A stretch of DNA of 64,000 nt from Perca fluviatilis (Eukaryota; Chordata; Actinopteri; Perciformes; Percidae). The stretch covers positions 5,732,148 through 5,796,147 of the forward strand of contig NC_053123.1 of NCBI RefSeq assembly GCF_010015445.1. The letters are read 5' to 3'. A program made the position numbers and the translations under genes. Shown in pieces: positions 36,031-47,466 of this stretch. The first letter of the stretch is position 1; each line of letters starts with the position of its first letter. The notes below the pieces were generated by a model that did no database searches, was not told where the DNA came from, and saw only the letters and a list, made by a program, of their open reading frames with translations.

Positions 36031-36407
36031 AGCTATGGTGCGTAGTTTCTGTCGCCCCCATGAGGAATTCTAAGTAACAACACTGTCGGCGCATCCACAT
36101 GACACAAGCCTTCCGTGATCGCACACTCCCTCCATCCCTCTTCCACGCAGTCACTAGTAGCCAAGGAGGACACGGAGGATTAAAGAAACATGATGGACTC
36201 TTCAGAAGAGGTCACTATCTTCACTCGAGTTTCTGTGTGGGAAAGTCACCGGATGATACAATCTTCTGAACATATCCCTACTGAGAAATCCAGAGAGAGT
36301 TGTGTGGAGCTGATAGTCTTAATTAGCTTTGTAGCAAATCATTTGGCAATGGCATGAATATAACGGACGTTTGTTAATATCAAAAAGTTAACTTAACACT
36401 AAAGGTT
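36031..36407. mobile_element. TTAA-flanked MITE family E, copy 1
   Basis: It lies between TTAA (36027-36030) and TTAA (36408-36411). It starts AGCTATGGTGCGTAGTTTCT, and its interior (CGCCCCCATGAGGAATTCTA, CACTGTCGGCGCATCC, GATGGACTCTTCAGA) is the reverse complement of the copy at 46993-47466. The right terminus is eroded. It encodes nothing. Confidence 0.8.
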
Positions 36408-36411
36408 TTAA

Positions 36412-37152
36412 CACATCTTTAGTCTCGGTATAGGTTCTGTTTTTTTATTCTTTATAAAACATATAGTTTGTACACTATAAAAGCTTTGATTGAAAAGAAA
36501 TATATTTCCACGTTTTAAGGAAAATTCTATCACATGATCACCATAAATCCGTACATTTCAAACAACTTTCCATCCCAGTAATTTGTAAGACATAAGCACA
36601 ACATAATGACAAAATAAATGAAATCAAAGCACGTATTAAAGCTGTAGGGCATCTACAGCTGCCTCTTGATTTGGAATGCTTATACTATATACTATACATA
36701 TACAGGGCCCACACTGACTAAAGGGCCCATTAAAGGAGCCCATTAGATCACACCGTAATTTCCTTTTTTTTTTCTTAAAGAAATACATTTCTCTAGCTCT
36801 TGTTTCTAAAATGTAGCACTTGAAGCAGTTTTGTCCATTTGATTAATTGTATGTACTCGCATGATTTCCGCAACGTTTAAATGGTTGAATGCACTTATTG
36901 TAAGTTCAGGCTGTCCTCACCTACAAAACAACAGTATAGTTTGATTGTGCCAGCAGTTCTTCACGACCAATAATTAAGTTTGTTGTTAGGCGGTGACCTC
37001 TTGTGGCTGTAGCAAATTATCTCGTGAGGATGTGATCTGACAAAATCTGCCGAAAGTCTCATTTATGGTTCTGCGGAGGCTCCACGCAGAGCTTTCGCCG
37101 TATCCTACATTAGTGGACTGAAGTTTATACTTGTCCGTTGGTGTGTGCGTCG
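36412..37152. other. No recognised feature
   Basis: AT-rich unique-looking sequence. Confidence 0.45.
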
Positions 37153-37590
37153 ATCTCTTTAAGAGAATAGCAGGGCCAGCATGTGTGTGTGTGTGTGTGT
37201 GTGTGCGTGGGTAGTGTGTGGTAGAGCGAGTGAGAGAGTGACGGTGATTAACTTCAGAGTGAGTACCGACTCTAGAGACGTAGATGGAGAACCAAAGTGT
37301 CTCCCCTGTTCTTTCTGACCACGGTGGGAAAGCTGTAGCAGGAACAGTTAATTAACCCTCTCCTTGATTTCATGTTGTTTATGGAGAAGGAGAATCTAGA
37401 AATGAGTAGGGGAAATGCGGCGCTACCAAGCCCACTGCCAAGCGGACCAATCACAGTTGCTGTCTGCGTCGCCGCGATGTGTAGTAAAATCTTTTGAGAG
37501 GTGCGTGTCAGGCTACGGCAAAGGGTCCGGTGTAAGGTCGGTATCTCCACGTACCTACGTACGTACCCACGGCATCGATTTAACCCAGAA
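37153..37590 (+). repeat. Dispersed repeat family F, copy 1, with internal (TG)n
   Basis: Shares, in the same order and strand as 53497-53885, the blocks TCTCTTTAAGAGAAT, a TG run (here 37182-37205), GAGTGAGAGAGTGACGG, AAAGTGTCTCCCCTG, GCTACCAAGCCCAC and CAGGCTACGGC. Because both copies carry the TG run, it belongs to the family. There is no clear terminal repeat and no product. Confidence 0.75.
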
Positions 37591-37606
37591 TCCTAAATTG
37601 GCCTTT

Positions 37607-37684
37607 AAGGGATACTTCTCATTCAAAAATACCAGCTGGTTTCTACTTATACAAAGCTTAATGCTAATCGGTGAAGTATCCCTT
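37607..37684. mobile_element. 78-bp mini-MITE with inverted ends
   Basis: AAGGGATACTTC at the left and GAAGTATCCCTT at the right are perfect 12-bp inverted repeats around a 54-bp core. The flanks CTTT and TACG give no certain target duplication. Confidence 0.6.
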
Positions 37685-37694
37685 TACGGAGGAG

Positions 37695-37765
37695 GCAGGT
37701 TCGTGCGGTGGGTGTGTCAACCAAACTCAGGACTTTCACTTAGGAGACCGGGGGTTGTGTCCTTT
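37695..37765 (-). repeat. Fragment of the 13.3/34.3-kb dispersed repeat
   Basis: On the minus strand GTGAAAGTCCTGAGTTTGG matches the GTGAAAGTCCTGTGTTTG block of the other copies. Next to it, on the plus strand, GGGGGTTGTGTCC is loosely B-box-like. A tRNA-derived origin is only a suggestion. Confidence 0.4.
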
Positions 37766-38379
37766 GTGATACCATACATCAACTCTCACTTTTTGAAATG
37801 AAGTGATTTTTATGGACCTTAGTCCGTGACATAATAAGGTCTGTGACGTCATGTTATCCTTATCCTTTTCCTTATTTTAGTAGATTCACGTGACTCATTT
37901 TATGCCAATCCCTGTTGAATTTCTTAACCGTAAGTATTTTTGTTAATAAAAACTTGTTCCATTTTACAACGCTAACTATGTGTGCCTATTAAATTAAATG
38001 GTCACATGTGTCCATCCCGGTCATGTGTTACAGTCACCATGCAGCAGTAAATCGAATGGTCATATATGTCATTTTGTGAGTCATTAGCAATTAACCTATT
38101 CTGCAGTTCAGGTATGAGGATGTGGATAAAAGTGCCAGCTAGCTATTTGGAGACATCGACCTGGGCTTTAGGAAGTTATCAAAATTTTCTGACATTTTAT
38201 ATCAATCAATCAAGAAAACAATCTGCAGATTAATAATAATAACAATAGTTGTTAGTTTCAGCCCAAACATTTTTTCCTGATGGGTTAAATATTGATTTAT
38301 GTTTCAACAGGCTGATTTGTGTCAAATGTACAGATACAGTTTAGCTGATGGTGTAATGGGTGTTTTTTGTTTTTTTTTG
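37766..38379. other. No recognised feature
   Basis: AT-rich unique-looking sequence. Confidence 0.45.
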
Positions 38380-38630
38380 TGATTCACATACCAAGTGAAG
38401 ATAGCCTGAATGCCAAAGTGTACCTCAGCATTGTTGTTGACCAGGTGCTTTCCCTCATGGCCACACTCTACACTTTCAGGGTCACGTCTCATGTCAATGT
38501 TTTCAGGAACTTGGATGGACTCGTGCAAAAGATGGTTTGCAGCTTGAATGTGTTGGATGGATGGAGCAACCACCAGCTTGTTGAATCCATGCATATTTCA
38601 GGCTTTTCTGAAGGCAAAATGAGTGAATGA
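38380..38630 (+). pseudogene. Tc1-like transposase relic with internal deletion
   Basis: KVYLSIVVDQVLSLMATLY (from about 38415) resembles the segment of fish Tc1-family transposases that precedes the second catalytic aspartate region. LVESM followed by a lysine-rich end (about 38577-38620) resembles the C-terminus. The middle, which should hold catalytic residues and the DLNPIE motif, is absent or unrecognisable, so about 100 codons seem to be deleted. The open frame of 87 codons is fortuitous. The match is by remembered motif only. Confidence 0.55.
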
Positions 38631-40264
38631 ATTCTGGACAATCCTTATTTTTGTACTGTTCTTTTTTCCCGGACATGAACTGCTTTTCCTTAAAACAGGT
38701 TTGAAAGAAGAAGGTGGGGGCATGTGCAGATTGATATATAGTATACTAGCCTAATAGTATACTCACATTCACATTTGGCTCCAGTTGCTAAATGTTAAAA
38801 AAAAAAAATGGACCAAAGAAAGCAGGCAATTAAACCGTGGAGCTGCTCTCGTGGCCTTGGCTGCACATCTCTGCAGGATCTCACATAGAACGCTAGTGAA
38901 ACTCAATCCCAATTGTAAGGAAGCCCAGTCCGTGTTTGTGCGTACATGAACTGTATTTGTGTGAATGCGTACGTGTTCAGACAGCTCCGATCCAAAGTGC
39001 CATAGTTCATGTCAGCAAAGTGGCTAGTAATGAAACACAGTAACTCATGTTTTCAGTAAGAATTACCCACGCTGTGTGCTTCTCTACTTTTTGTGTCCAC
39101 ATCACAACCATTAAATTAATTATTTTAAGAAATTTAGTCAATTAAAATTGTAGCTAAATAGCTTTAGATGTTTTTGGAGCAATGCAGCTTGTCACTACAT
39201 AAACCTGCTTCCAGTCTACTTATCACCCAGCAGACAAATATTTCACATGTCCTCTGAGTGCAGTCTAACTCAGACTGACAGATAGTCCACCTCTTGTAGA
39301 ATATGACTTCATTGCAGAATGAATAATAAATAGGTAAGGTGGAGAGACAGACACACTAGTGCAAAAAAGATGGTCGTAGTGAAAAGTGGGGGTTCGTTAA
39401 CATTTATTAGCTTTACTTTTTACTGGTTATTACACTGACTATGAATTATGAGTATATATCTTTTCTCCAAGAAACCCATGTGGCACTAAAATTGTAAATC
39501 TTTGATTGAAACGCATTTTAATAAGTAACCACAAAGAAGAAATACAAAGCCAAGATATAACCATCGTGAAATACAGTTGCTAAATCCTGAAATGAAATCA
39601 TTTACATGACACAGGTGCATTTATTACAACACACCCTCATAGCTTTAAGACTCCCAAATTAAACACACAACCGTTATATTTATGTAGTAAACGGTGTGAA
39701 AACAAACTAGTTAAGTTTAGGCAACAAAAATACTTGGAGTTAATAAAACATCATGGATTGGCCATGAGTCGCGTAAAACTACTAAAATGAGGACGTAACG
39801 TGATGTCATGGACTAAAACTTTTTCAAAATAACAGTTGACTTTTGGTTTTGCATAGGACTAGAACCCCAGTCTCCTGAGTGCAAGTCCACCACCCCAACC
39901 TTCCTTTTTGTCATGGAATTTTGTGCTCTTCTACTTTGTCACTTCATTTCTAAAATAATTACTACAGTCACGAGAGCTCGTCCCCTAACAAGAAACAAAA
40001 AGCCGGAATATACCGTGCGCAAGGGTCCGCCGGAGTCTGCATGACGTCAACAGAGGCTATTCACGTAGGCTCTGTGCGGACTTTTGCGTACCGCCAATTT
40101 TTTGTCAATGTGCAGACATGTCCGTGCAGCCACTCCGCTAGAAATGGTAGCATAGCAAACCACTGCGCATGTGTGGAACGCGTCCTCCAAGCGGATAGTA
40201 TTAACAGACCTACTATGCACCCATGGGGTTTGCAGCTGTCTGTGTACGCGTCCCTTACCTTAGC
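38631..40264. other. No gene seen; short repeat fragment near 39845-39902
   Basis: GACTAGAACCCCAGTCTCCT then CACCACCCCAACC links 39845-39902 loosely to the 13.3/34.3-kb family. A GC-rich patch at 40015-40260 (CGCCGGAGTCTGCATGACG, GTGTACGCGTCCC) may be a transposon remnant. The 75-codon frame there shows no domain. Confidence 0.45.
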
Positions 40265-40320
40265 CTAATCGAGCCTGGGTGGCGCTAAGCCCCGGATGCA
40301 GCAACGGTGCCCTTGCAAAA
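40265..40320 (+). repeat. Fragment of MITE family A
   Basis: CCTGGGTGGCGCTAAGC and CAACGGTGCCCTTGCAAAA correspond to the GTCCTGGGTGGTGCTAAGC and CACGGTGCCTCTGCAAAAT blocks of the 15788 copy. Confidence 0.6.
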
Positions 40321-40413
40321 GCGATACAGAGATAGGGGATGGGGAGTTTCAGATATATTACTTTACTATACTTTGATCTGGTTAGTAAAAGTGTTAATAA
40401 GGACAATGTCTAA

Positions 40414-41015
40414 GGCCGGTTACACACTGGCTGCGTGGCGTGAGCGTGGCGTTTCTGTAGCGTGTCAGCTGCGTGGCGGCTGCGTGAATTTTTCTACGTC
40501 TTTACACACCAGAAACGTGTCTGATGCGGTGCTGCTGCTGCTAGCCTTGTCTGGACACATGGATGTTTCCCATTGATAAAATGAAATACCATGTTAAACA
40601 TAAATATATACCGATTTGACAACGTCGGCAGTATTGACGGCAAAATAGGCTACAGAATATTTCGTTCTGTATTGACAGGTGCAATATTAGAAAATCTATT
40701 TTTTTTTAATCACATTTATATCTGCATTTATATCAAAACCTCGAGACTTTCAAACATCAACATGTCATTTATTAATATGTATTTGTGTCTAAACAACATA
40801 TAAACATCTTTTCCTATTCTATTTTGCCTGGAAACACTTCCAACACACTTGCGTGTCGCGTGAAAAATAGGCGTCGGTTCTGGCAGGCACGCGTTTTCGG
40901 CGCGGCTCACACAGGCAGTGTGTAGGCTCTAACCTGTTAACATGGGAGCGGAAATAAAAACGCACACACCACGCAGCTGACACGCTCGTGCGACGCATCC
41001 AGTGTGTAACCGGCC
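40414..41015. mobile_element. PIF/Harbinger-like MITE with TAA target duplication
   Basis: The inverted ends GGCCGGTTACACACTGG and CCAGTGTGTAACCGGCC match perfectly over 17 bp and then imperfectly (GCTGCG / CGACGC). TAA lies directly outside both ends (40411-40413 and 41016-41018), the 3-bp duplication typical of PIF/Harbinger. Subterminal GCGTGGC- and CACGC-type motifs are GC-rich, while the middle is AT-rich. There is no transposase. Confidence 0.88.
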
Positions 41016-41203
41016 TAAGAAATCAAACATGTTTTAACTAAGTACAGTAAAGTTTAATTACCCTGTAGTTCAATAAACATTTCAGTATAAAAGCCACTTT
41101 ATTTTTCCATCCTGCAACTTATGTTCAAAGCTGCACAGTTCAATATATATATTATAGATATAATATTATTTTATAGTAACAATGTATGAATTTGTGTAAA
41201 GTA

Positions 41204-42072
41204 CAGTGTTGGGTGTAACGCTTTACAAAGTTACAGAGTGGCCTCATACATACACGCAGCGGACCGCTGTGGACGCAAGGATTTCCAGAAAAGAGGCTGC
41301 ATGTGTCTACGACAATGCACGGACCATCGTGGCTGCGCGACCGGTACAAGTCGATACATATATTAGATAGTATACACTAACACCGTTTAACACCGATGAC
41401 CTGCTGATGTGCATTCGACCCGCGCTGGACTCGTTCATAATTAATCAGCTGTCACTCTGTGATAGGGCTGGGCGATAGGGAGAAAATCACATATCACGAT
41501 ATTCTTGACCAAATACCTCAATATCGATATTGCGGCAATATTCTAGGGTTGACAATTGGTGCTTTAATAAAATATCTTCACACTACACAGATTTTAGATA
41601 AATAATCATCAGTAATGTGGATATAATGTCTAAGTGGGGAAAAGGCAAATAATAGAACAGTCGGTAAGTTCAGAAAATGACATCACTTTACTGTAATGCA
41701 GCCTTTAAAACCAGGAAAAGACAACACTTATGTCACATCACGATATTACGATATCCAAAATCTAAGACGATATCTAGTTTCATATCACGATATCAATATA
41801 ATATCGATATATTGCCCAGTCCTACTCTGTGAGTAGAGAATCCAGTCTGCAGTGGAGTTCAGACACTTCACTGATAAACCATAGATTGGCTTTATGGTCA
41901 AAGATAGTTTTTGTATAATTAACTTCAGTCTCTGCTTTTAAAAGTAACGTAAAAGTAACGAGTAAAGTAAAAAGTTACTTTCCATAGGGGGTAAGTAAGG
42001 AAAGTAACAGATTACTTTTTTTGAAAAGTAACGAGTAAACACTACTTTTTAAAAGTAACTTCCCCAACACCG
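41204..42072. mobile_element. hAT-type element containing a second hAT MITE
   Basis: The left end CAGTGTTGGGTGTAACGC and right end TTCCCCAACACCG are inverted repeats. The flanking octamers GTAAAGTA (41196-41203) and GTAATGTA (42073-42080) agree at 7 of 8 positions. The right part repeats AAAAGTAACG / GTTACTTT motifs. The element is split by the MITE at 41463-41824. It is non-coding. Confidence 0.8.
41463..41824. mobile_element. hAT MITE with perfect 8-bp target duplication, nested
   Basis: The ends TAGGGCTGGGCGATA and TATTGCCCAGTCCTA are inverted repeats. CTCTGTGA flanks both sides exactly (41455-41462 and 41825-41832). Subterminal CACGATATT/ATCGATAT motifs occur at both ends. The 362-bp element lies inside another hAT-type element, so it inserted later. 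Confidence 0.95.
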
Positions 42073-42549
42073 GTAATGTAAAAGGTATGAAGATGTGCAG
42101 TCAGGCCAAACGGACTAATTTTGGGCAAGTTTGATAAGTGTTTATATGTATCATGCACTTTAAAAGACACTCATTTACAGTTATTTTACAGGGATACCAG
42201 CATTCAAATTAGCATGAAGAAACAAAGAACACTTCTCTTGGCCCTGCTAGTGTACAAACTGCTACTTTCAACTGAGACAGAACCTTGAGGGAGGAGGTCT
42301 GGAGCACACAATTATACTTAAAGCTATAGGAGCACCTGCTAATGTTTCGACATATGGCATGAGTTAACTCTTTTACTCTGATGAAGTCATGCTTTATGTC
42401 AAAACATGAATTAGTGCTCTTATTAAAAGTTAAATTAACCATTAACTAACTATAATTGTTTATTCCAGACCTCATGCTCTGTACCTCAGTTTGCAGTTAA
42501 TACATCTACCCACCTTCATAAAATAGCAAGGTAATACATATTTTTGCAG
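42073..42549. other. No recognised feature
   Basis: Unique-looking AT-rich sequence. Confidence 0.45.
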
Positions 42550-42604
42550 TATTTCTGTATTTACAGTATATACATATTTATATATGTATATACTGTAAAT
42601 ACAG

Positions 42605-42609
<5 letters not shown>
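42550..42609. repeat. Perfect inverted repeat: 28-bp arms, 4-base loop
   Basis: The arm 42550-42577 (TATTTCTGTATTTACAGTAT then ATACATAT) is exactly complementary to 42582-42609, with loop TTAT. It directly abuts an AT microsatellite (42607-42641), so the hairpin may reflect slippage and strand switching in AT-rich DNA. Confidence 0.97.

Positions 42610-42641
<32 letters not shown>
42607..42641. repeat. (AT)n microsatellite
   Basis: Alternating AT run continuous with the right arm of the hairpin. Confidence 0.95.
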
Positions 42642-42646
<5 letters not shown>

Positions 42647-44147
42647 TTTTTTGCATTTTCAGAATAATCTAAAAACGATTTTCCCCTTATTTCAGTGAAA
42701 ACTGTCTTTACATGCCCAAATGTACAAATGTCACGATCGTCAATCCCCGGCACGTCCCTGGGTTCAAATAACACAAGCCTAGCTTTTGTGCGTCACAACA
42801 GGAAGATTCTGGAAAGGAGAACCAAAGTAGGTATGTGCAAAGAGAAGAATGGCACTATTGTGTGGGGCTGGTTGCAGAGTGCAGATTCTTGTTAACCTTT
42901 GGAATCTGGCACAGTATCAGGCTGGCAGGAACACAAGGGTTGGCACCTGCCTTTGATATGCCTGGACAAGGAGGAACGTGGACAACCTTGTGTCTCATGC
43001 ACTTGTCTATAAACGCACACCTACACACACAATCAGTTTTGTAATATTCACCGTAAACTGGGAGAAGTATGTTTCTTATTCCGAGGCAATGTCAAATTCT
43101 TTTTCTACTATAGAGACCAAAACATTTTTTTTTAAGATGAATGCTAGCAGCAATTTTTTTTTTGAAATGTCCAAGATCTCAAACAAATGTAGACAGTTCA
43201 TTACAAACCACAAGTACCTCATCAACAATTCTGTGCTATTATGTCAATGTTGACGTCAGCCACCAGCCAGTGCACGCATCTCTACAATATTTTAAATATT
43301 GAGTTTATGCAGAGCCCTTTTCAGTGGCACTCCATTATGACCGAAGTTTTGTCTGTCTGTATCCTGTGATATATATTTTTCTAGTCTGGAGTAAGATTTC
43401 ATGGTCTACTGAGTTAAAAGCAGTACCAGAGCCCCGGGATGTTTTGCCATTGACTGACCTGAGACAACCCTCCACGGTTATAATTGGTTACCAACCTAAA
43501 AATGGGACAGATTCTTAACACCATGGTTGCTCTGTTGTACTTTTTGATGCTTTTGCCTTGATATTGTGCCAGTTCCCCTTATACAACTTCCTTTGGCTCC
43601 AAACCAAACTCTCTCAAAGTGGCCTTAAATGGCCCCTGGCAGAGTGAAGTACACTGCAGGTGATCCCGCTGGTTGTAACCATGTCCTCACCCCCTTCTGC
43701 CCCTAGATGGGCCCTTACCAAAGGATTCACACACCCAGGGGGTCTCCATCAGAATGGTTGCACTTGGGCCAGGAATTGGACTCGGGGAGGGAGTGCTTTA
43801 TTCTGAGGCCATTGTGGCCATCATCTGGTAACAATGACACAGCAGAACCAATAGACATCAGTTGGAACTTAAACACAGCTGCAGCTACAAGCCCACAATG
43901 ACACAGCATGGCACTCCTGAAGTGACTTGATGTTACTCACACAGAGGCTTTTTCTGAAAAAACTTGGATATGTACTGCAAATAATACGTAGATGTACCTT
44001 AATATTTAGTTGATGTTTGCGAAATAAATGGTTTTTAGGGTAAGCTGTTTTACTTTTCATGCCTTAAAGATAATTTTGTACAAACTATATCTTCTATTTA
44101 TTGATTAAATAAATTATTTTATTGTGAAAATGTGGATCTCTGAAGCA
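42642..44147. other. No recognised feature
   Basis: About 1.5 kb, GC-richer than average at 42690-43020 and 43600-43900. Frames of 60-91 codons have no motif. Conserved non-coding DNA or an undetected exon is possible but cannot be shown. Confidence 0.45.
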
Positions 44148-44156
44148 TGGCATTAC

Positions 44157-44517
44157 TAGCCTGAATGCCAGCCAAATTTAGCCCCGCCCACAACATTTGA
44201 GGTTGGGTAGTTCGTTCTGGACTTAATCCGTTATGGAGCAACTATGCTCGAACCAGAACTGACAATTAATCAAATTGTCAGGGCCGGCTTTATACGATGA
44301 TGGAGAGATGATCAACAGTAACATAATCAACCACGTCACCAAAGAGCGCTTGGGTTGAATTTGTTTACAACTCCGTTGCTCTGATTGGTTGTAGGTCTAT
44401 CCAATTGAGTGCAGAGGCATTTTCTTTCCTGGTTCGGTTGAAACACGCCCCATAATCACAGCCCAATGGAGCAGTATCAGACTCATATTCTGACTAGAAT
44501 CTGACGACGTCAGGCTG
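44157..44517. mobile_element. hAT-like MITE with 9-bp flanking repeat
   Basis: The ends TAGCCTGAATG and GACGTCAGGCTG form short inverted repeats (TAGCCTGA against CAGCCTGA). TGGCATTAC is found immediately on both sides (44148-44156 and 44518-44526). An 8-bp duplication plus one chance base would be classic hAT. The 361-bp element has no coding capacity. Confidence 0.8.
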
Positions 44518-44526
44518 TGGCATTAC

Positions 44527-45775
44527 CGCGAGTTGGGTGAACTGTACAAAAACCGTACATCTTGATATGTGAAATTATTGGCCAGGAGTGTTACAAGTTT
44601 ATCAGTTCCCTAGTTAGCTGAGTAACCATCTAATTGATTAAGAAACTAAACAGGACTTAAAACAGGATCTCCACTAATGTTTGCTCTAATTATTTTAATA
44701 GATGATTACTTTTTATAACACCAATATATACGCAAGTGATGCAACAGGTGATGTTTCTCTTGACTTGACAGGTTTCAAGCATAGTTTCATAGAAAATCAA
44801 AACACATCGAACATCGAAATATCCTCATACCTAAACAACAGAAAAGGTTGACTTCCAATGGCTCCCAAAACGACATGACCGTTCTACTCACTGCAGCAGG
44901 GTGGCAGTTTTAGGACAGTCTTAGATCATAGAAATAACATGTATGAATTTTGAATGGGCATAGGTCCTCTTTAATAAAACAGTTCAGAGCCTTGAAACCA
45001 TGGTAAATTTCACAATTATTTAGAGAAATGGTCATCACCTTGAAAGCCAAAGTATGTGTTAATGTTTTGGGAATGTCCAAAAGTATGAGAGGACATTTTG
45101 ACATATCACAAGAAAAACGCAAGGTTAAATAATTAAATTAAGGATGGCTGAATTCCATTTAGCTGCTTCAGTTTTAGGGTCCTGGTATTGTGCTGACTGC
45201 CACAATGTCATGACTTAATGGCACACATACATGTATGTATTTTAGAATTGTGCAGTATCACACAAAAATAGAGCAAAACTGATGTTAAATGATGTAGTAT
45301 TGTTATTAATGTGAGATGTACTGTGCCACATTACAAAGGGTTTAAAAATCCCTATGTCCTGAGTGGAAATAAACAACACAAAATGTGTTTGCAATTTGTT
45401 TGTATGCTGTTAACTAGGGTTTAGTTTTGCACCATGAGTGCAATGAGTTTTCTTTAGAATAGTAGAAGTGAATGTTTGGACATCTGTGGTGGTTTCACAG
45501 ATCTGGAAACAGCTATCAACACATAGAAGCTGCAAAGTAGTACCGATGTCTTGTAGAACAGCTCCAGTGGAGCAGCTTGTATTTGTAATCTTCTCATTTC
45601 AGGTGACCTGTGCCCCATCCAATGAAATGTCCCATCCCGTGAAGAGACATGGCATTCTCATGTCATGGATAGAAGCTCACTTAGATGATACACTATAGTG
45701 TACTGCTACAGCATGCTGTTGAGTTTCGTCATTAGGACTTTCACCATTTCTTTCTGCAAGGCAATAACACCTACA
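44527..45775. other. No recognised feature
   Basis: Unique-looking AT-rich sequence with short chance frames. Confidence 0.45.
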
Positions 45776-46269
45776 TTCCACCAGGGGTGACTGCGCTGTG
45801 TTCTGGCAGTGCCGCGGCCGATGCCAGCAATCATGGCCACTTAAGACAATGTTTGTGATTCCACCAGCCGCGTCATAGAAGCGTCCCAGGAGCTTCTCTC
45901 CGCTCTGCTGCGCTAAAAATATGCGCCAGGTCTATTTTTGACTGAGCCATTGGGCATTCAACAGGCCGGGTAGGTGGTGGAAGGGCTAGATTATCCGCTC
46001 AGTTTTCAAAATAAACACCACGTGAAGACTCCCAATCGTATATTACATCACTAAACTATTTTAACAACTAAAACAAAGCCACAATTAAACTATGTAGACT
46101 ACTTATGGTAAAAGCACAAATATCAAAGAAAAATGAAACTATGAAAAAAAAAAAGACTATGAAATCTGCGAGTCTGGCGGGCAAAACGCTCCCCTTCTGA
46201 GACCATTGTGGGTATGACGCATGGCGGACAACGGAACAAAACCACGCGGCACATCAGCGCCTGGTGGAA
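45776..46269. mobile_element. TIR DNA element, about 494 bp
   Basis: TTCCACCAGG at the left and CCTGGTGGAA at the right are perfect 10-bp inverted repeats. Both ends are GC-rich (GCCGCGGCCGATGCC; CACGCGGCACATCAGCGC) and the middle is AT-rich, a composition often seen in short TIR elements. No flanking duplication was identified, so the class stays open. Confidence 0.55.
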
Positions 46270-46988
46270 CTCCGGGGTAAGAACTCCATGTCAAAAACAA
46301 ACATTCTGTAAAGATACAATTTTAAGAGCAGTAATGACAGTGTGTTAGTTTGTAACTGGAGAGCTCTGTCTATTTGTGTGTGAAAGCATGTGCAGCGCAC
46401 ATACGTGTGTAGCATATTAAAACTTGAATGCAAAATGTCTTTTAGCTTCCAAGACTTGTTTGGCATGCCAAGTGACAGTTGGCAAAGTCCTCGTTCTGCA
46501 AAGGTCCACGTACCTTTGTGACGTAAAATAGAAGCCCCCACCACCAACACCCGCTCAACCACAAACAAGCTCAGTGATGGGCTGGCTGGCAGGCACATGC
46601 TGGACCCAAGTGTGCCCATTGATCGTCATCATTTTTCTGTTTTTCATCCAGTTTTCTCTGTGTCTCCCTCGTAAAGCAATACAATACACACTAGAGGGGA
46701 CGCACTGATGGATCAGTATTGTTTTTAGTTTTACATAATTACACACATGCATGAGATGGATTTACATTATGGAATGGCTGTAATAGACAATTGATTGATG
46801 AAGTATTCTGCATAGTCAGCATTTGTCTTTCATATTATATAAGATATTCCTGTAGATGAGTCAGAAAACTGACTCAATATTTCCATACAAAACTGTCTGT
46901 GTATGCTCTAGTATTCACATCATTGCAGTTCGGACCTCTTGTGTGTTCTGTTCTGTTCTGTTCTGTTGAAGTTGATCAATATAAACAA
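46270..46988. other. No gene seen; (TTCTG)4 at about 46945-46966
   Basis: The 121-codon minus frame (46254-46619) has no recognisable motif and overlaps the right end of the preceding TIR element. Confidence 0.45.
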
Positions 46989-46992
46989 TTAA

Positions 46993-47466
46993 AGCTATAG
47001 TGCGCAACTATTTTATATTAATGAACCTCCGTTACATTCAAACCATTGGCAAATGGCTTGAATGTACAAAGCTAATTAAGACCAGCTTAATAATCAGCTC
47101 CACAAAACTCTCTCTGTATTTCTCAGTATGGCTAGGCTTACAAAATGGTGTCGTCCGGCGACTTTCGTACGCACAAGCTCGAGTGATGCGCAACCGCTGA
47201 GAAAGAACGACAGCAGCGATTTGCTTCGGAGACTAAGGGGACATAAAAGTAACAAGATAATAACCTCTCCTGAAGAGTCCATCATGTTTTTTTAATCCCC
47301 TGTGTCCTCCTTGATTTGACGGGATAAATGCTACTAGCAGCTGCGTGGAGGATGGCTGGGGGTGGTGCCCGATCACCGAAGGCTTGTATCGTCTGGATGC
47401 GCCGACAGTGTTGTTGTCATTAATTAGAATTCCTCATGGGGGCGACAGAAACGACGCACCACAGCT
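46993..47466. mobile_element. TTAA-flanked MITE family E, copy 2
   Basis: Bounded by TTAA at 46989-46992 and 47467-47470. Its ends AGCTATAGTGCG and CGCACCACAGCT are inverted repeats. The interior is the reverse complement of the copy at 36031-36407 (for example GGCAAATGGCTTG, GAAGAGTCCATCATG, CGCCGACAGTGTTG). This 474-bp copy has the better-preserved ends. Confidence 0.88.
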
